Below are positions 29,339 through 39,005 of a stretch of DNA of 62,566 nucleotides, in pieces. The notes beneath the pieces were generated by a model, which saw nothing but the letters and a program-made list of their open reading frames with translations, had not been told where the DNA came from and ran no database searches. Position 1 is the stretch's first letter. Every line of letters starts with the position of its first letter. Position numbers and translations under genes: made by a program. This DNA comes from Tranzscheliella williamsii (Eukaryota > Basidiomycota > Ustilaginomycetes > Ustilaginales > Ustilaginaceae). Where the stretch lies: contig JALBYF010000088.1 of NCBI GenBank assembly GCA_023212725.1, positions 1 to 62,566 on the forward strand. The letters run 5' to 3'.

Positions 29339-32300
29339 TCAGCGTGCCAGCGAATCGGTGGAGGCCAACTCGATCTTATGCAGGAGCTTGCTCCTGTTGA
29401 GTGTATCGGCAAACAGTGCCTTGATCAAGCCAGTCAGATCTTTACGGCTGTAGTCCACAAGTGCGTTTGCTTCGAAAGCCAAGAAGTCGATGTCGACAAG
29501 CGAGCCGGTCAGGATCTCGATTAAATACGACGTCTTGAACCAGCTCGGCACAAACAGCGGCGCTGAGCTTTGCTCCGTCTCGTCATCTATGAACAGACTT
29601 TCCAGACCGCCAAGCATCCTGACCAAACTTGCGATCTTCTCGGATTCCGTCTCGCCGATGTCCTCAAGGTCAAGTACGTCGTGCAGCACCTTTTTAAGGA
29701 CAAGATCCACCAGCTTGCCCATCGCTGGGTTGAGCTGCGAGATCGCGAGGATCGGCCGCCAAGCCTTGCCGAGCTGCTCGAGCGTTTGCACCACCTGCCT
29801 GATACATCGCTCGCATCTGGCGAATCGATTCTCGTCAAACGTCCGCGCGAATCCGTCTGCCTCCGCCAAAGTGTCCAGCAGTATCTTCGACTGCGCTGTC
29901 ATTTGTGCCTCGAACCAACTCTGGCCCAATGATCGCGTCAATGCCGCTTGGCGCTCGAGCTCAGGCATGGTCTCTTGCTGCCATTTCGCCCCTGCCACCT
30001 TATCCATCGCCATCCATGCTTGCAGGATCTGTTCGCCTTGATCCCGAATCAGCCGCGTCAGCTCTCGGGCGAGATACTCGCAGTCGTTGAAAAATTGCAT
30101 CGCAAGCGAAGGCACATCTCGCAACACTTCGCCGTGGGCGACGGGCATCAACGAGCGATGCAACTCAAAGATGCTGTAGATAGATCCGAGGAGCACGTCT
30201 GACTGGTCCCCATACGCAGTAGATCCATCGAGAGCCAACTGAGCCAGACCTCTATCTAAGGTTTCCTCTGCTAGTTGTATCAGGTCGACAGACCTCTGAC
30301 TGATAGTGCACCTTTCTTTTTGCGGGGGCTCGATCTTCGCCTGGGTTACATCCAAAAGCGATTCCTTATCTGGACGAGAAGGCGCTGAAGAGATCGAGGG
30401 GTTCTCAGTCTGCGTTGCTGATACAACCCGGGCGGAAGAGCCCGATGGCGAATTGGTTGAGAAGCTTGGCGGGCTGATTGTGCCAAAACTTAGCTCTGCC
30501 TCTGCTTTGACATCTGAGCCCAGTCGCGTGGTCGATGTGTCATCTGTCCTTGCTTGGGTGTCCTTATTTCGACCAAAGTGGGTTCCAGGCTCGTTCTGCG
30601 GTATAGATGGATGCCCTGGGACGGTTTCAACAGGTTGAGCTGTGTTGTTGTGCTCATCTTCGCCGTCATCATCCCGTCCCCATGAGTCCATCTCTTCATC
30701 CTGCACGTTCGCTCTGAAATCGCTTGTATCGGACTCAGTTCCCGGCTCCGGCTCCGGCTCCGACTCATGCCCCAGCCTCAGCGAAATGGTAGGCTCAAGT
30801 TCCGCCTCTTCCTCATCAATCAAGCCCCACGCCACCGATTGGCGGTTCGCCTGATTTGTCAGACGACCCATGGATGATCGTGTATTTGACACGGTTTCGT
30901 GTGTCGTGTCCACAGCCGGAATTTCTGTCGGAGCGACAGTGTGCGCATCCTGCTCATCGTCAAACCCCCACAGGACTGATTGGCGCTTCGGCTCGGCCTC
31001 GCGATGGTGCGAAACTGGTACCGCTTCTGAGCTTTCTTCAAGCGGCTGATGATGGGTTTGGAGCCTAGTCAGACCTTCTAGACGTTCATCGCTTGAATTG
31101 TCATCAAAGCCCCAGGCAATCGATTGACGCTTCGGCTTGTCTTGTAGATTCAAGTCTGATGCCGATTCCGTTGGCTTCCCACCCAGCACCTGATTAATTC
31201 TGGGTGGTGCTGCTGAGGTTTTGATGTGACCGTCGTCGACTTCATCCTCAAATTCCCATGCATCTGGTTCGTTCGAAGCATCGGTATTCGTTGTTGATGT
31301 GCTCGTTGGCGGGACGTCGTCCTCAAGGCCCCAAGCATCCTCTTCGACATCCGTAGCGGCCTCAAGAGGACCCATACGTGCATCGACGCCTGGATCTCCG
31401 GCGAAGCTGCTCGCTTTGTCTCCGCCAAAAGCCCCAATGCTTGTCTGCTGAGGAGCGTCAGACGACATAGCCGGGGCTGGAGTTCGCAGGGGAGAAATAG
31501 GACTCGTGGTTTGCATTGGCATCGTGCGTCGATCACCGTTATCCAGATGGTTCTTTCGATTTCCAAGACCTGGAACCGGTAAGGTAGGGCTCAGAGTGGT
31601 GGTCTGGTCCTCTGCTGTACCGGGTCCTTCGAAAATGGTTGCGTCATCGTCTTCATCGTCTAGACCCCAGCCATCTTCATCGATATTGGCATCTTCTGCG
31701 TTGAAGGGACCGCTTCCTAACTGATCTTGCGGCCGTATAAGCCGAGCTCCTAGCTTTGGCTTGACCTTGCGTGAGGCGACGCCCGAAGAGTTTGACGAGC
31801 TCCGTGTGAGTGAAAGAGATGATCGTGCAGAATTGTCGTCTGTGAGATTATGGCTGTGACTCTGCACGTGCATAGTGGGAGGCATCTCTGAGGGTGGCTC
31901 AGCCCGCACCGAGTCAATCTCGATCTGCACCTCTTTCCAGCCACCTTTAGGCCCCGGAGAGATGATCAACCTTCTGGCTGTGTCGAGAATCTGCAGAGCG
32001 GGATTCTTGAACTGAGCATCTCCCTGACTCCCTGGCTTGATGTGACTTGCATCAATTTGAGGAACACCGCCTGTGCTCCTATGCTGCTCTACTGATGACG
32101 AGTCTGAAGGGGATGAAACTAGATCATCAAAGCCCTTCTGCACACGACTCAATCGTTGCTGTAACTCAGCGATGGCAGGGACATCGCCCAAGCGCATTTC
32201 ACCCGTAAAGGGCCGCATGAGAGCCTCAGTTGCTACAAGCTTAGGCTGGAGGCTTGCAGCATCGTCGAGCTGTACCAGTTGTTCCAGTTGTTCGAGCTCC

Positions 32301-32743
32301 CTGACGGTGTCGAGAAGGCTGGAAAGAACGACTACGAGCATTTCTTGCTTCTTGGCCTGGACCAGCGCATCATGATAGGACTCGGCAGCTGGAAAAAGGC
32401 TGGGAGGAAGGGCGACCAGGCGCGAGCTCGCCTGGTTGATTGACTGCCAGAGCTGGTTGAGACTGTGATTGACTGCAGTAGCTGCGTCCGCCCTCTGTTT
32501 GAGCTCATCGCGATGTGTGTGAACCACATCCTGGATCTGAGCCTCCAATGTATCAATCTTTGCATCTATGAGGGCAACTTTAGCGGAGATGGGTAGCTTA
32601 GGAGGCGTAGAAGCAGCAGTTGTCGAAGTGCCCTGGGATGTAGCTGATGTGCCGTAGCTTATGTCGGGCTCCGCAGAGATAGATTCTAGGAAGTTTGACA
32701 GAGAGAAGGGGCCGGCCTGTTCACTACTGCTACTGGCGGTCAT
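29339..32743 (-). CDS. DSL1: Dsl1/ZW10-type ER tethering protein with Trp-acidic repeats
   Basis: An 1134-residue intronless protein, ATG at 32743. The N-terminal helical region (about 50-205, ISAKVALIDAKIDTLEAQI onward) and C-terminal helical region (about 811-1134, beginning CTISQRSVDLIQLAEE and including WFKTSYLIEILTGSLVDI and LIKALFADT) resemble the Dsl1/ZW10 family, which tethers COPI vesicles at the ER. Between them lies a long disordered acidic segment (about 300-800) with seven Trp motifs: W359, W471, W496, W544, W592, W639 and W688, each followed by acidic residues (WGLDDE, WGLEDD, WEFEDE, WGFDD, WGFDD, WGLIDE, WGRDDD). Three of them are in the near-identical context RQSxxWG, about 48 residues apart. 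Yeast Dsl1 binds coatomer through Trp motifs in an acidic loop, so these are candidate COPI sites (inference). Confidence 0.78.
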   Translation of the reverse strand: MTASSSSEQAGPFSLSNFLESISAEPDISYGTSATSQGTSTTAASTPPKLPISAKVALIDAKIDTLEAQIQDVVHTHRDELKQRADAATAVNHSLNQLWQSINQASSRLVALPPSLFPAAESYHDALVQAKKQEMLVVVLSSLLDTVRELEQLEQLVQLDDAASLQPKLVATEALMRPFTGEMRLGDVPAIAELQQRLSRVQKGFDDLVSSPSDSSSVEQHRSTGGVPQIDASHIKPGSQGDAQFKNPALQILDTARRLIISPGPKGGWKEVQIEIDSVRAEPPSEMPPTMHVQSHSHNLTDDNSARSSLSLTRSSSNSSGVASRKVKPKLGARLIRPQDQLGSGPFNAEDANIDEDGWGLDDEDDDATIFEGPGTAEDQTTTLSPTLPVPGLGNRKNHLDNGDRRTMPMQTTSPISPLRTPAPAMSSDAPQQTSIGAFGGDKASSFAGDPGVDARMGPLEAATDVEEDAWGLEDDVPPTSTSTTNTDASNEPDAWEFEDEVDDGHIKTSAAPPRINQVLGGKPTESASDLNLQDKPKRQSIAWGFDDNSSDERLEGLTRLQTHHQPLEESSEAVPVSHHREAEPKRQSVLWGFDDEQDAHTVAPTEIPAVDTTHETVSNTRSSMGRLTNQANRQSVAWGLIDEEEAELEPTISLRLGHESEPEPEPGTESDTSDFRANVQDEEMDSWGRDDDGEDEHNNTAQPVETVPGHPSIPQNEPGTHFGRNKDTQARTDDTSTTRLGSDVKAEAELSFGTISPPSFSTNSPSGSSARVVSATQTENPSISSAPSRPDKESLLDVTQAKIEPPQKERCTISQRSVDLIQLAEETLDRGLAQLALDGSTAYGDQSDVLLGSIYSIFELHRSLMPVAHGEVLRDVPSLAMQFFNDCEYLARELTRLIRDQGEQILQAWMAMDKVAGAKWQQETMPELERQAALTRSLGQSWFEAQMTAQSKILLDTLAEADGFARTFDENRFARCERCIRQVVQTLEQLGKAWRPILAISQLNPAMGKLVDLVLKKVLHDVLDLEDIGETESEKIASLVRMLGGLESLFIDDETEQSSAPLFVPSWFKTSYLIEILTGSLVDIDFLAFEANALVDYSRKDLTGLIKALFADTLNRSKLLHKIELASTDSLAR
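30665..31690 (-). repeat. Region encoding seven Trp-acidic repeats
   Basis: Coding repeats inside the Dsl1-like gene. At the protein level the units are [acidic]-x-W-[GE]-x-[acidic]2-4; three copies carry RQS[IV]-x-W-G at residues 540-545, 588-593 and 635-640, a period of 47-48 residues. Confidence 0.8.
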
Positions 32744-34485
32744 TTTGGCAGCGATCTACAAGCGCTCGCAAGCAGGCCACTGGTCGTCGGAGCTTCGATC
32801 TCCCGTCTGCGACTCTACGCCATACGGCAGAACATGGGATGCAGGACCAGATATCACACGCGTAATAGCTGCAGTATGGCTTGGATGGTGCTGGTCGGCT
32901 GAGCCTATGAGCGGCAGAAAGATGCGCGACAAACGGCCACAGATGGGAGGGAATGCCAGTCTTGGGAAGAAGAGGGTTGCAAGTGGATTCAGTCACGGTA
33001 TAAATCAGACGTTTGGCTCAAGCGCGGAATCGTAAAGTCACTGCAGCTATTTCCTAGTGTGTTAAGATTTGAGCACAACACCATGGCGTTGAGTTGGCAA
33101 CGCGCAACGCCCGAGACTCACCTTTTTACATCACAGCCAGGCGTGTGAGTATCCAAACAGTAGGAGGGAACAGACAGAAGGCACCGTGACGAAGAACGGG
33201 ACGTGGGCTTCTGCCTTTGCATAGGTATGAGTTCCGTCCTCGTTGCCACAGAGTAAGTCGACCTACAAGCGGTTCTTCTGATGTGTCGGCTTGCAAAAGA
33301 AGGACCCGCGTATGCCTGCTGCAAAGGGCGGAACTTGCTGCTGCTGCATGCAGCCATAAGATTTTACTTGCGCAAGTAAAACAGCCTCCCATCGCATGGC
33401 TATATAGTCTGTGATCTGCGAATGAAAGGTAGGTTAGGCTTCGATCGCAGCAAAACTCTGTTCACAGCGTGAGAAGAATCTTAATGGTGTCCATCGCGAG
33501 GACGGAAGACCCGCGACGCGGCCCATCGCTTGCAACTCATCTTACACCTCGCGACTGGCTAAAGCGCAAGGGGAAAGACATTGTGTTGTCGTGGGCTACT
33601 AATGGATCGTTATGGTCAGGTCTTGGCCGAATGTGCAAATGGTTCTCTTGCCGCATCACTGTCCGAGGATAGACCGTACCCACGCAATAACTGCCAGCTT
33701 TTCCTGCTGCTGACTAGGCTTGTTCCCTCTACTAACTCTCTCAACGTCCGATTCTGAATGACTGGCGTCACAGAGGGTTTTCGCATCGCTTGTGGACGTC
33801 TCATGGTTATATTGATCAGGAAAAGCATATTGATGCAGAGCGTGTAAGAGAGCGCTGCTCTTGCATCATGGTGGTCGACTACCCAAATACCAGAACGTCA
33901 GCTGCTAAAAGTCCGCTAGGCTACAAGCCTCTCTGCTTGTGCTGTTTTAATCATACAAGGTATAGCGCAAATCGACCCAGCCTGCACCGATGTTCTTGCA
34001 TCCTACATATGTTTCAAGTTGTGCGTAAGGGTAGTCCACTTAGATACAGCAGGCTCACACACGCTGGCTTCAACAAGCGTCTGACGGGGTCAGATTAGTC
34101 AGCTCGCAACGTGCGGCGCAGTTGCCATGAAGCTTAGTCTTTTGACAGCTACCTCAGATTCCTGCCGTGAAGTAGAGGCTTGTCGCGCGACTTGATGATC
34201 AGGTGCGTTACCTCGGCCGGTTACTGGCGGGCCTCACAACTCTATGCACCGGTCCGATCGTCTGATCAACGGACACACTTCTTGAACGTCCAGTCTTTCT
34301 TACGGGTGGTCCTGCATATCCAAGGAGGCGGGCCGCATATAAGTAAGTCATGTTCTAGTCGTAGACGGGGTCGAAGGTCATTCTCTTCCTTTTCTCTGTT
34401 CGAACACGGACTAGCCTTTTTGTAGCGAGCTCGCGGCTTGTGCTGATCAAGCACTGGGCTATTCTTCCGGAGGGTCCTGGATACG
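32744..34485. promoter_or_regulatory. Divergent intergenic region, 1.7 kb
   Basis: Upstream of both the Dsl1-like gene (minus) and the coiled-coil gene (plus). An ACGCGT word occurs near 32859, about 115 bases before the Dsl1 start, and a TATAAG word near 34338, about 150 bases before the plus-strand start. No protein gene is supported within it; frames up to about 120 codons lack family signs. Confidence 0.45.
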
Positions 34486-35547
34486 ATGGAAGAAGTTGAA
34501 GAGAGGCGCGAGAGGCAACTGCTCATTGCTCCTTCAGATTTTATGGACAGCACAGTGGTCAGCGCTACCCATCAGCATAGCCAGGGTCAGGCATTCGGTC
34601 GGCCTGAAGGCGCGCCTTCAGAGCAGTGGCATGCTGGCAAAGGGTGGACGGGTTCGGTTCCCAATTTTTCGCCTACCTCGCAACCCAGAAGCAGCCAAGA
34701 TGACGCTGCTTTGTTCCAGCAAAGGTTTCCCGACTTTCTACCAGCCATGGAGAAGTTGAGCAGCCTTGGAGTGGCTACGACAAACTGCCCGGTCCCGAGC
34801 GAGCCTATGCAGACCGGCACCAGCATGTCGGACTTCTCTGGCGCCTCATTTGACTCCAGAAGCGACAATCAATGCGGTAGCGACAGCATAGACAGGTATT
34901 CAGGCAGCGAGACGCTGGCAACGGAGCTATCATGGCCTTCAGAACCGCTATTGCAGCACAAATTGCCCATTTCAGCAGCGCAGCAGGGAAGCGAAGCATC
35001 AAGACAACTTGGACGCGTGTCGACGTTCGAACCGATCCGCGGAGTTCAAAATACAGCGCAGGATCAAGGCGGAGCCGACCTGGTGAGATTGGAGGAGATG
35101 GTACAGTGCTTCTGGCTCGTTTCCGAGGACCGATTTTCTCGGATGGAACGATGCAGTCAAGGCCAGGCGCAGAGCCTGGGAAAGATCAAAGACACCATGG
35201 CTCAGCTCCTGGCCCTACAGGTCGAATGCACTCACAAGACCGTCAACGCAGCCGATGAACGGCGCCTCATCTACAGCCGCATCAAAAACGTCGAAGAGGC
35301 AGTCTCAACCCAGTTTGCCGCTCTCCACGAAAAGCTGCATCACCTGGAACAAAACTTGGCTGCAAGCCACCGAGACATGGAAGGCCAACTGCAATCTTTC
35401 GCAAAACTGTTCGACACAAAAGATAGCAAAGAGGAACCGGCCCGGAAAATTTGCTCAAAACCCAAGAAAGCTACCAACCCTTGCCGAAAGAGGAAACAAA
35501 TCAAGAGCGATGCCAACGAGCAATTAACGGAGCATGTCTCAAAATGA
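34486..35547 (+). CDS. Unrecognised protein with central coiled coil and basic C-terminus
   Basis: A 353-residue intronless frame with ATG at 34486. I do not recognise a family. The N-terminal two fifths are polar, Ser/Gln/Pro-rich and probably disordered. From about residue 200 the sequence is helical (RLEEMVQCFWLVSEDRFSRM onward) and continues as heptad-like coiled coil to about 315 (RIKNVEEAVSTQFAALHEKL, then HHLEQNLAASHRDMEGQLQS). The last 35 residues are very basic (KPKKATNPCRKRKQIK), resembling a nuclear localisation signal. Base composition is less GC-rich than in the neighbouring housekeeping genes. It converges with the multicopper oxidase gene, 187 bases between stops. A nuclear or chromatin-bound scaffold is one possibility. 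Confidence 0.65.
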   Translation: MEEVEERRERQLLIAPSDFMDSTVVSATHQHSQGQAFGRPEGAPSEQWHAGKGWTGSVPNFSPTSQPRSSQDDAALFQQRFPDFLPAMEKLSSLGVATTNCPVPSEPMQTGTSMSDFSGASFDSRSDNQCGSDSIDRYSGSETLATELSWPSEPLLQHKLPISAAQQGSEASRQLGRVSTFEPIRGVQNTAQDQGGADLVRLEEMVQCFWLVSEDRFSRMERCSQGQAQSLGKIKDTMAQLLALQVECTHKTVNAADERRLIYSRIKNVEEAVSTQFAALHEKLHHLEQNLAASHRDMEGQLQSFAKLFDTKDSKEEPARKICSKPKKATNPCRKRKQIKSDANEQLTEHVSK

Positions 35548-35734
35548 GCAACTGACAGAGTTGTCGTCGTCGTGCATGAGAGAGCCGACACCCTTTCCTT
35601 CCTTTGCACACATTGTGGCCACGCTTCTCCTACTCCGGTGGCCTTAGCCTGTACAGTGGAAGGTACAAGAATGAAGTTTCTCAAATGTGATGCTAATTCG
35701 AAAGCGTTCAAGGATACCTAAGTTATGGAAGTGG

Positions 35735-38140
35735 CTACGGGATAGCGCGACGAACCGCAGCTAGCGAGCTTGAAGCTGAAGCAGACGTCACTGTGGAAGT
35801 TGCGACGCCCGTAAAGGTTGTCGCAAGGTCCGAGACGGTAGCGATGATGGCAGTTACGTTCTGTGTTGCAGTGGCTTGGGCAGCGCTCAGCTCGCTCTGT
35901 AGCGAGCTCGTAATGGACTTCTGAACGCTGTTTGAGCTCGCTACCAGCTGAATGCTGTTCGCCAGCTCCCTGGGATCACCCCAAGGGTTGGCTGTTTCCG
36001 TAGGATTCGGATCAGACCATCGGTTGCTGGCTGTCCCCGTCGCCCAGGATTGCTCAAGCACCTGGCCGAGCTGGTCATTGTGCGTCTCGACCCAGTTTGA
36101 AGGCCGATTTGTGACGGGGTCGCTGAAATTACCACCTGCCGGGATCGTCTCCAGACCCTCTAGAATGACCGCGGCCATCCCCTCGATCTCATGGTCGTCA
36201 ATATGACAGTGGAGAATGTTGGCCGCTGCATGGTCGACGATATACCGGATGACCACCCACGAATTGCTATCAATGTCGAAACCATCACGCAATGGTGGAT
36301 CGACCAAGTTGAATTGAGTCCCAAGCCTCTGTGCCTCTTCGACGCTATCAGCTGGGAATGGGCCGGCTCCGCTACCAATGATCCAGAATCTTCTCGAGTG
36401 CAGATGGAAGGGATGGGGGCTGTTGGGCCCGCCAACAATCGAGTAGAGATTGTTTTCCATTATGATATCGACCACCGTTCCCATCTGTAAAGTGGCATAC
36501 GGCTTCATATGGTTGCTGGTAGCATTGCCGTCTGTCATGTTAAAGAGCATCGGTCTTTCGTCGGCTAGATGTGCCGTGTTTAAAGGCATCGAAGCCAACT
36601 GCCAAACATTGAGGCTGTTCTGCGAGGCCACTGCATGCAAAGTCGCATCGGATCTTGGCGGTACGCTAATGATTGCGTCGAAGGGCTTCGACAGATTCTG
36701 TTGCCATTTGACGATGGAGTTGTCGAAAACGAAACCGTGCATAGGCACATGAGACTTGGTGAGAGTTCGTCCGACATACTCGAAATCCTCCTCCAAGGAG
36801 GGCATCCAGGTTTCTGCTACTTCATTGATGTACGAGATGAAAGCATGACCTTCGATTGGCTGCAAGGCTCGGGCGCCAGTAAGGCGGATGGGGTAGATGT
36901 TGCCCTCGAGCTCGGGATTAAGCTCCACCATCACGCTCAACCTGCTGCCAATAGTGATCTGAGCCCAGTCCACTTGCATCGGCTCAATATAATGGCCATC
37001 CACCGCCACAATCCACATTTTGTGTGCATCCATGCTGACACCGTAATACCAGTTGGTTGCTGTATCGATTATCTGAAAATTCATCCACTTCCTTCCCTGT
37101 TTGATAACATTGTAAGCGCTGAAGGCGGTAAGTGGCACGGTAGTATTTTGACAGACCCCACCATAGCGACTGTCAAGGGTGTCTTTGACCGTATAGCCCG
37201 GCTTTGGCGGGACTAATGAGATGCAACCCTTGGTTGTTACACCTTGCGGGTTGGTTGAACTAAAATTCTGGAGCAGACTTGCTTGGATGGGTGACATGAC
37301 CGAGTGCCAGTTGTCAACGCAGTACTGTCGTCCGCGACCGTTCAAGAGCAAGGAGTCGAAGCATGCCGGTGGTACACCCGTCTCATGTACCACGAGGAGC
37401 ATATCCGTGTGATTGATGTGCCAGTGATCAGACAACTGGACGATGTTATAATCTCGCTCAGCAGCTTCTAACTGGTCAATGTCAGCTTGGTCGCTGCTTA
37501 TTAGGCTCCAGGGCTTCTTTCGGTCTGGTTTAGGCCTGACATAGATGGTTCCTCGGATGCCATCAGCGTAATAGCCCCGTTCGTGGCTATGATACCAGTA
37601 GCCGCCATGCTGGTTGAGCAGTTTAAAGCGATAGGTGTATGACTGACCAGGGTAGATATTCCATTGCGACAGACCTGGTACCCCATCCATCTCTGGACTA
37701 CCGATCTGGTGAATGCCGTGCCAATGTATGGCAAACGGAACTGGGCCCTCGTTGTTGACCGTAATCTCGACGTTGTCGTTTTCGTCCATGATTAACGGAT
37801 CAGCGGGGTACCTTCCGTTGATGAGGAAGCCCAGACGCGAATACCCATCTGGACTGATCGTCCCTTGCGTGATGGTAAGATTGAACCTTTTGTCCGGCAC
37901 CGACACATCGTCGCCATCGCTTCTCCTGAGCTGCGGAAGGTGAAAAGCGCCAGAATCCAGATTTGCGGCCACTTCAGTAGTGTTGACCAAAAGCGCAGCA
38001 TTATCACTACGTTGGGGAAGCGCAGCAGCGAACCACAGTGTACTGTCTTGCAGTAAAAAGGCGACGATGGTGAAGGATGTGAAAGCCGAGATGAAACGAA
38101 GCCAATGGCTCCTGCTGCTTCGATCACCTCCGGAAAACAT
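35735..38140 (-). CDS. Multicopper oxidase (laccase/ascorbate oxidase-like)
   Basis: An 801-residue extracellular or membrane-bound copper oxidase, intronless, ATG at 38140. A hydrophobic segment at about 15-40 is a signal peptide or anchor after a short basic tail. All four copper motifs are present: HWHG 139-142, WYHSH 182-186, HPFHLH 576-581 and HCHIDDHEIEGM 644-655, so type 1, 2 and 3 sites look intact; Met655 occupies a typical axial position. Many N-glycosylation sequons are present. After the third cupredoxin domain there is a tail of about 120 residues that is Ser/Thr/Ala-rich, with no clear GPI signal. Possible substrates are phenols, melanin precursors or metal ions; the sequence alone does not decide. 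A strong TATA-like box 70 bases upstream suggests regulated expression. Confidence 0.93.
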   Translation of the reverse strand: MFSGGDRSSRSHWLRFISAFTSFTIVAFLLQDSTLWFAAALPQRSDNAALLVNTTEVAANLDSGAFHLPQLRRSDGDDVSVPDKRFNLTITQGTISPDGYSRLGFLINGRYPADPLIMDENDNVEITVNNEGPVPFAIHWHGIHQIGSPEMDGVPGLSQWNIYPGQSYTYRFKLLNQHGGYWYHSHERGYYADGIRGTIYVRPKPDRKKPWSLISSDQADIDQLEAAERDYNIVQLSDHWHINHTDMLLVVHETGVPPACFDSLLLNGRGRQYCVDNWHSVMSPIQASLLQNFSSTNPQGVTTKGCISLVPPKPGYTVKDTLDSRYGGVCQNTTVPLTAFSAYNVIKQGRKWMNFQIIDTATNWYYGVSMDAHKMWIVAVDGHYIEPMQVDWAQITIGSRLSVMVELNPELEGNIYPIRLTGARALQPIEGHAFISYINEVAETWMPSLEEDFEYVGRTLTKSHVPMHGFVFDNSIVKWQQNLSKPFDAIISVPPRSDATLHAVASQNSLNVWQLASMPLNTAHLADERPMLFNMTDGNATSNHMKPYATLQMGTVVDIIMENNLYSIVGGPNSPHPFHLHSRRFWIIGSGAGPFPADSVEEAQRLGTQFNLVDPPLRDGFDIDSNSWVVIRYIVDHAAANILHCHIDDHEIEGMAAVILEGLETIPAGGNFSDPVTNRPSNWVETHNDQLGQVLEQSWATGTASNRWSDPNPTETANPWGDPRELANSIQLVASSNSVQKSITSSLQSELSAAQATATQNVTAIIATVSDLATTFTGVATSTVTSASASSSLAAVRRAIP

Positions 38141-39005
38141 GGTGGAACTTGAGAGAGCTCAGCTGGGTGTGCTTCAAGGGGAACTTGTCCCGATTTGACT
38201 GCGGAGAGCTATATATGGCTTTCGAAGACCTCGCGGATGGGTCAAATCGATGACAGAGTGTTGGCACCGACAAGATAAGATAGAGCATGGCAAGCAAATA
38301 GGCCAACTTCTCTACCATCCCAGAACGATCGTTCTCACATGAGCGATGATCTCAGTTTCTCTCGATGTTCCCTCACTGACGGACACCATGACGCTCCAGG
38401 AAGCGTGGGAACCGAAAGCGTCGTGAGCCACCTCGCATGTGTGGCCATTCCCGCTTGTACTGATGAAGATCGGCTCTTCCGACACACTCAGCATTTCAAG
38501 CCGAAGCAAGGCTCACATCGCCCCCATCACAAGCAAGCAAGCTGGCTAAGCCGACGGTTGCATGGGGTTTAAATAGGCTAGGCAAATGCATAGGTATAGC
38601 GGTCGAATGCGAACAGCTGAGTCGCATGGACCGACGCTTATCGACGCCGGATGAGCCGACCAGGCCCTGGTTGGTGAGAAAGAAACCTATGAAGCTCAAA
38701 TCCCAGGCTTCCAGTGATTGTATGTACGTGTCAAGATGCCTTCCCAGCTTCAAGCCTGCAATATCTCACATTTCGGTCTTCCCGAAGGATCCTCGGCCGC
38801 TTTCCGTGGTCCTCGGTGAAGCGACCCTCAATGCATACTTGCGTAGTCGAGCCAGTAGGAACGAAGGAAGAAGAAAGTGGTCTATCAATTCAGAAAGTGC
38901 GAAATGGAATGGCTTCGAGTTGCGCAGAAACCAGCGACAGTATCAAGCATGGAAAGGAGCTGCACCAAGAAACTATAAACAATAAAGTGCTTGCCAATCT
39001 GGATC
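38141..39005. other. Intergenic, 865 bp
   Basis: Promoter region of the multicopper oxidase and 3' flank of the HMG-CoA synthase gene. Beyond the TATA-like box I see no gene, RNA or repeat. Confidence 0.5.
38210..38216 (-). promoter_or_regulatory. TATA-like box of the multicopper oxidase gene
   Basis: ATATATA in the context CCATATATAGCTC on the minus strand, 70 bases before the ATG at 38140. The close spacing implies a short leader of a few tens of bases. Confidence 0.5.
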
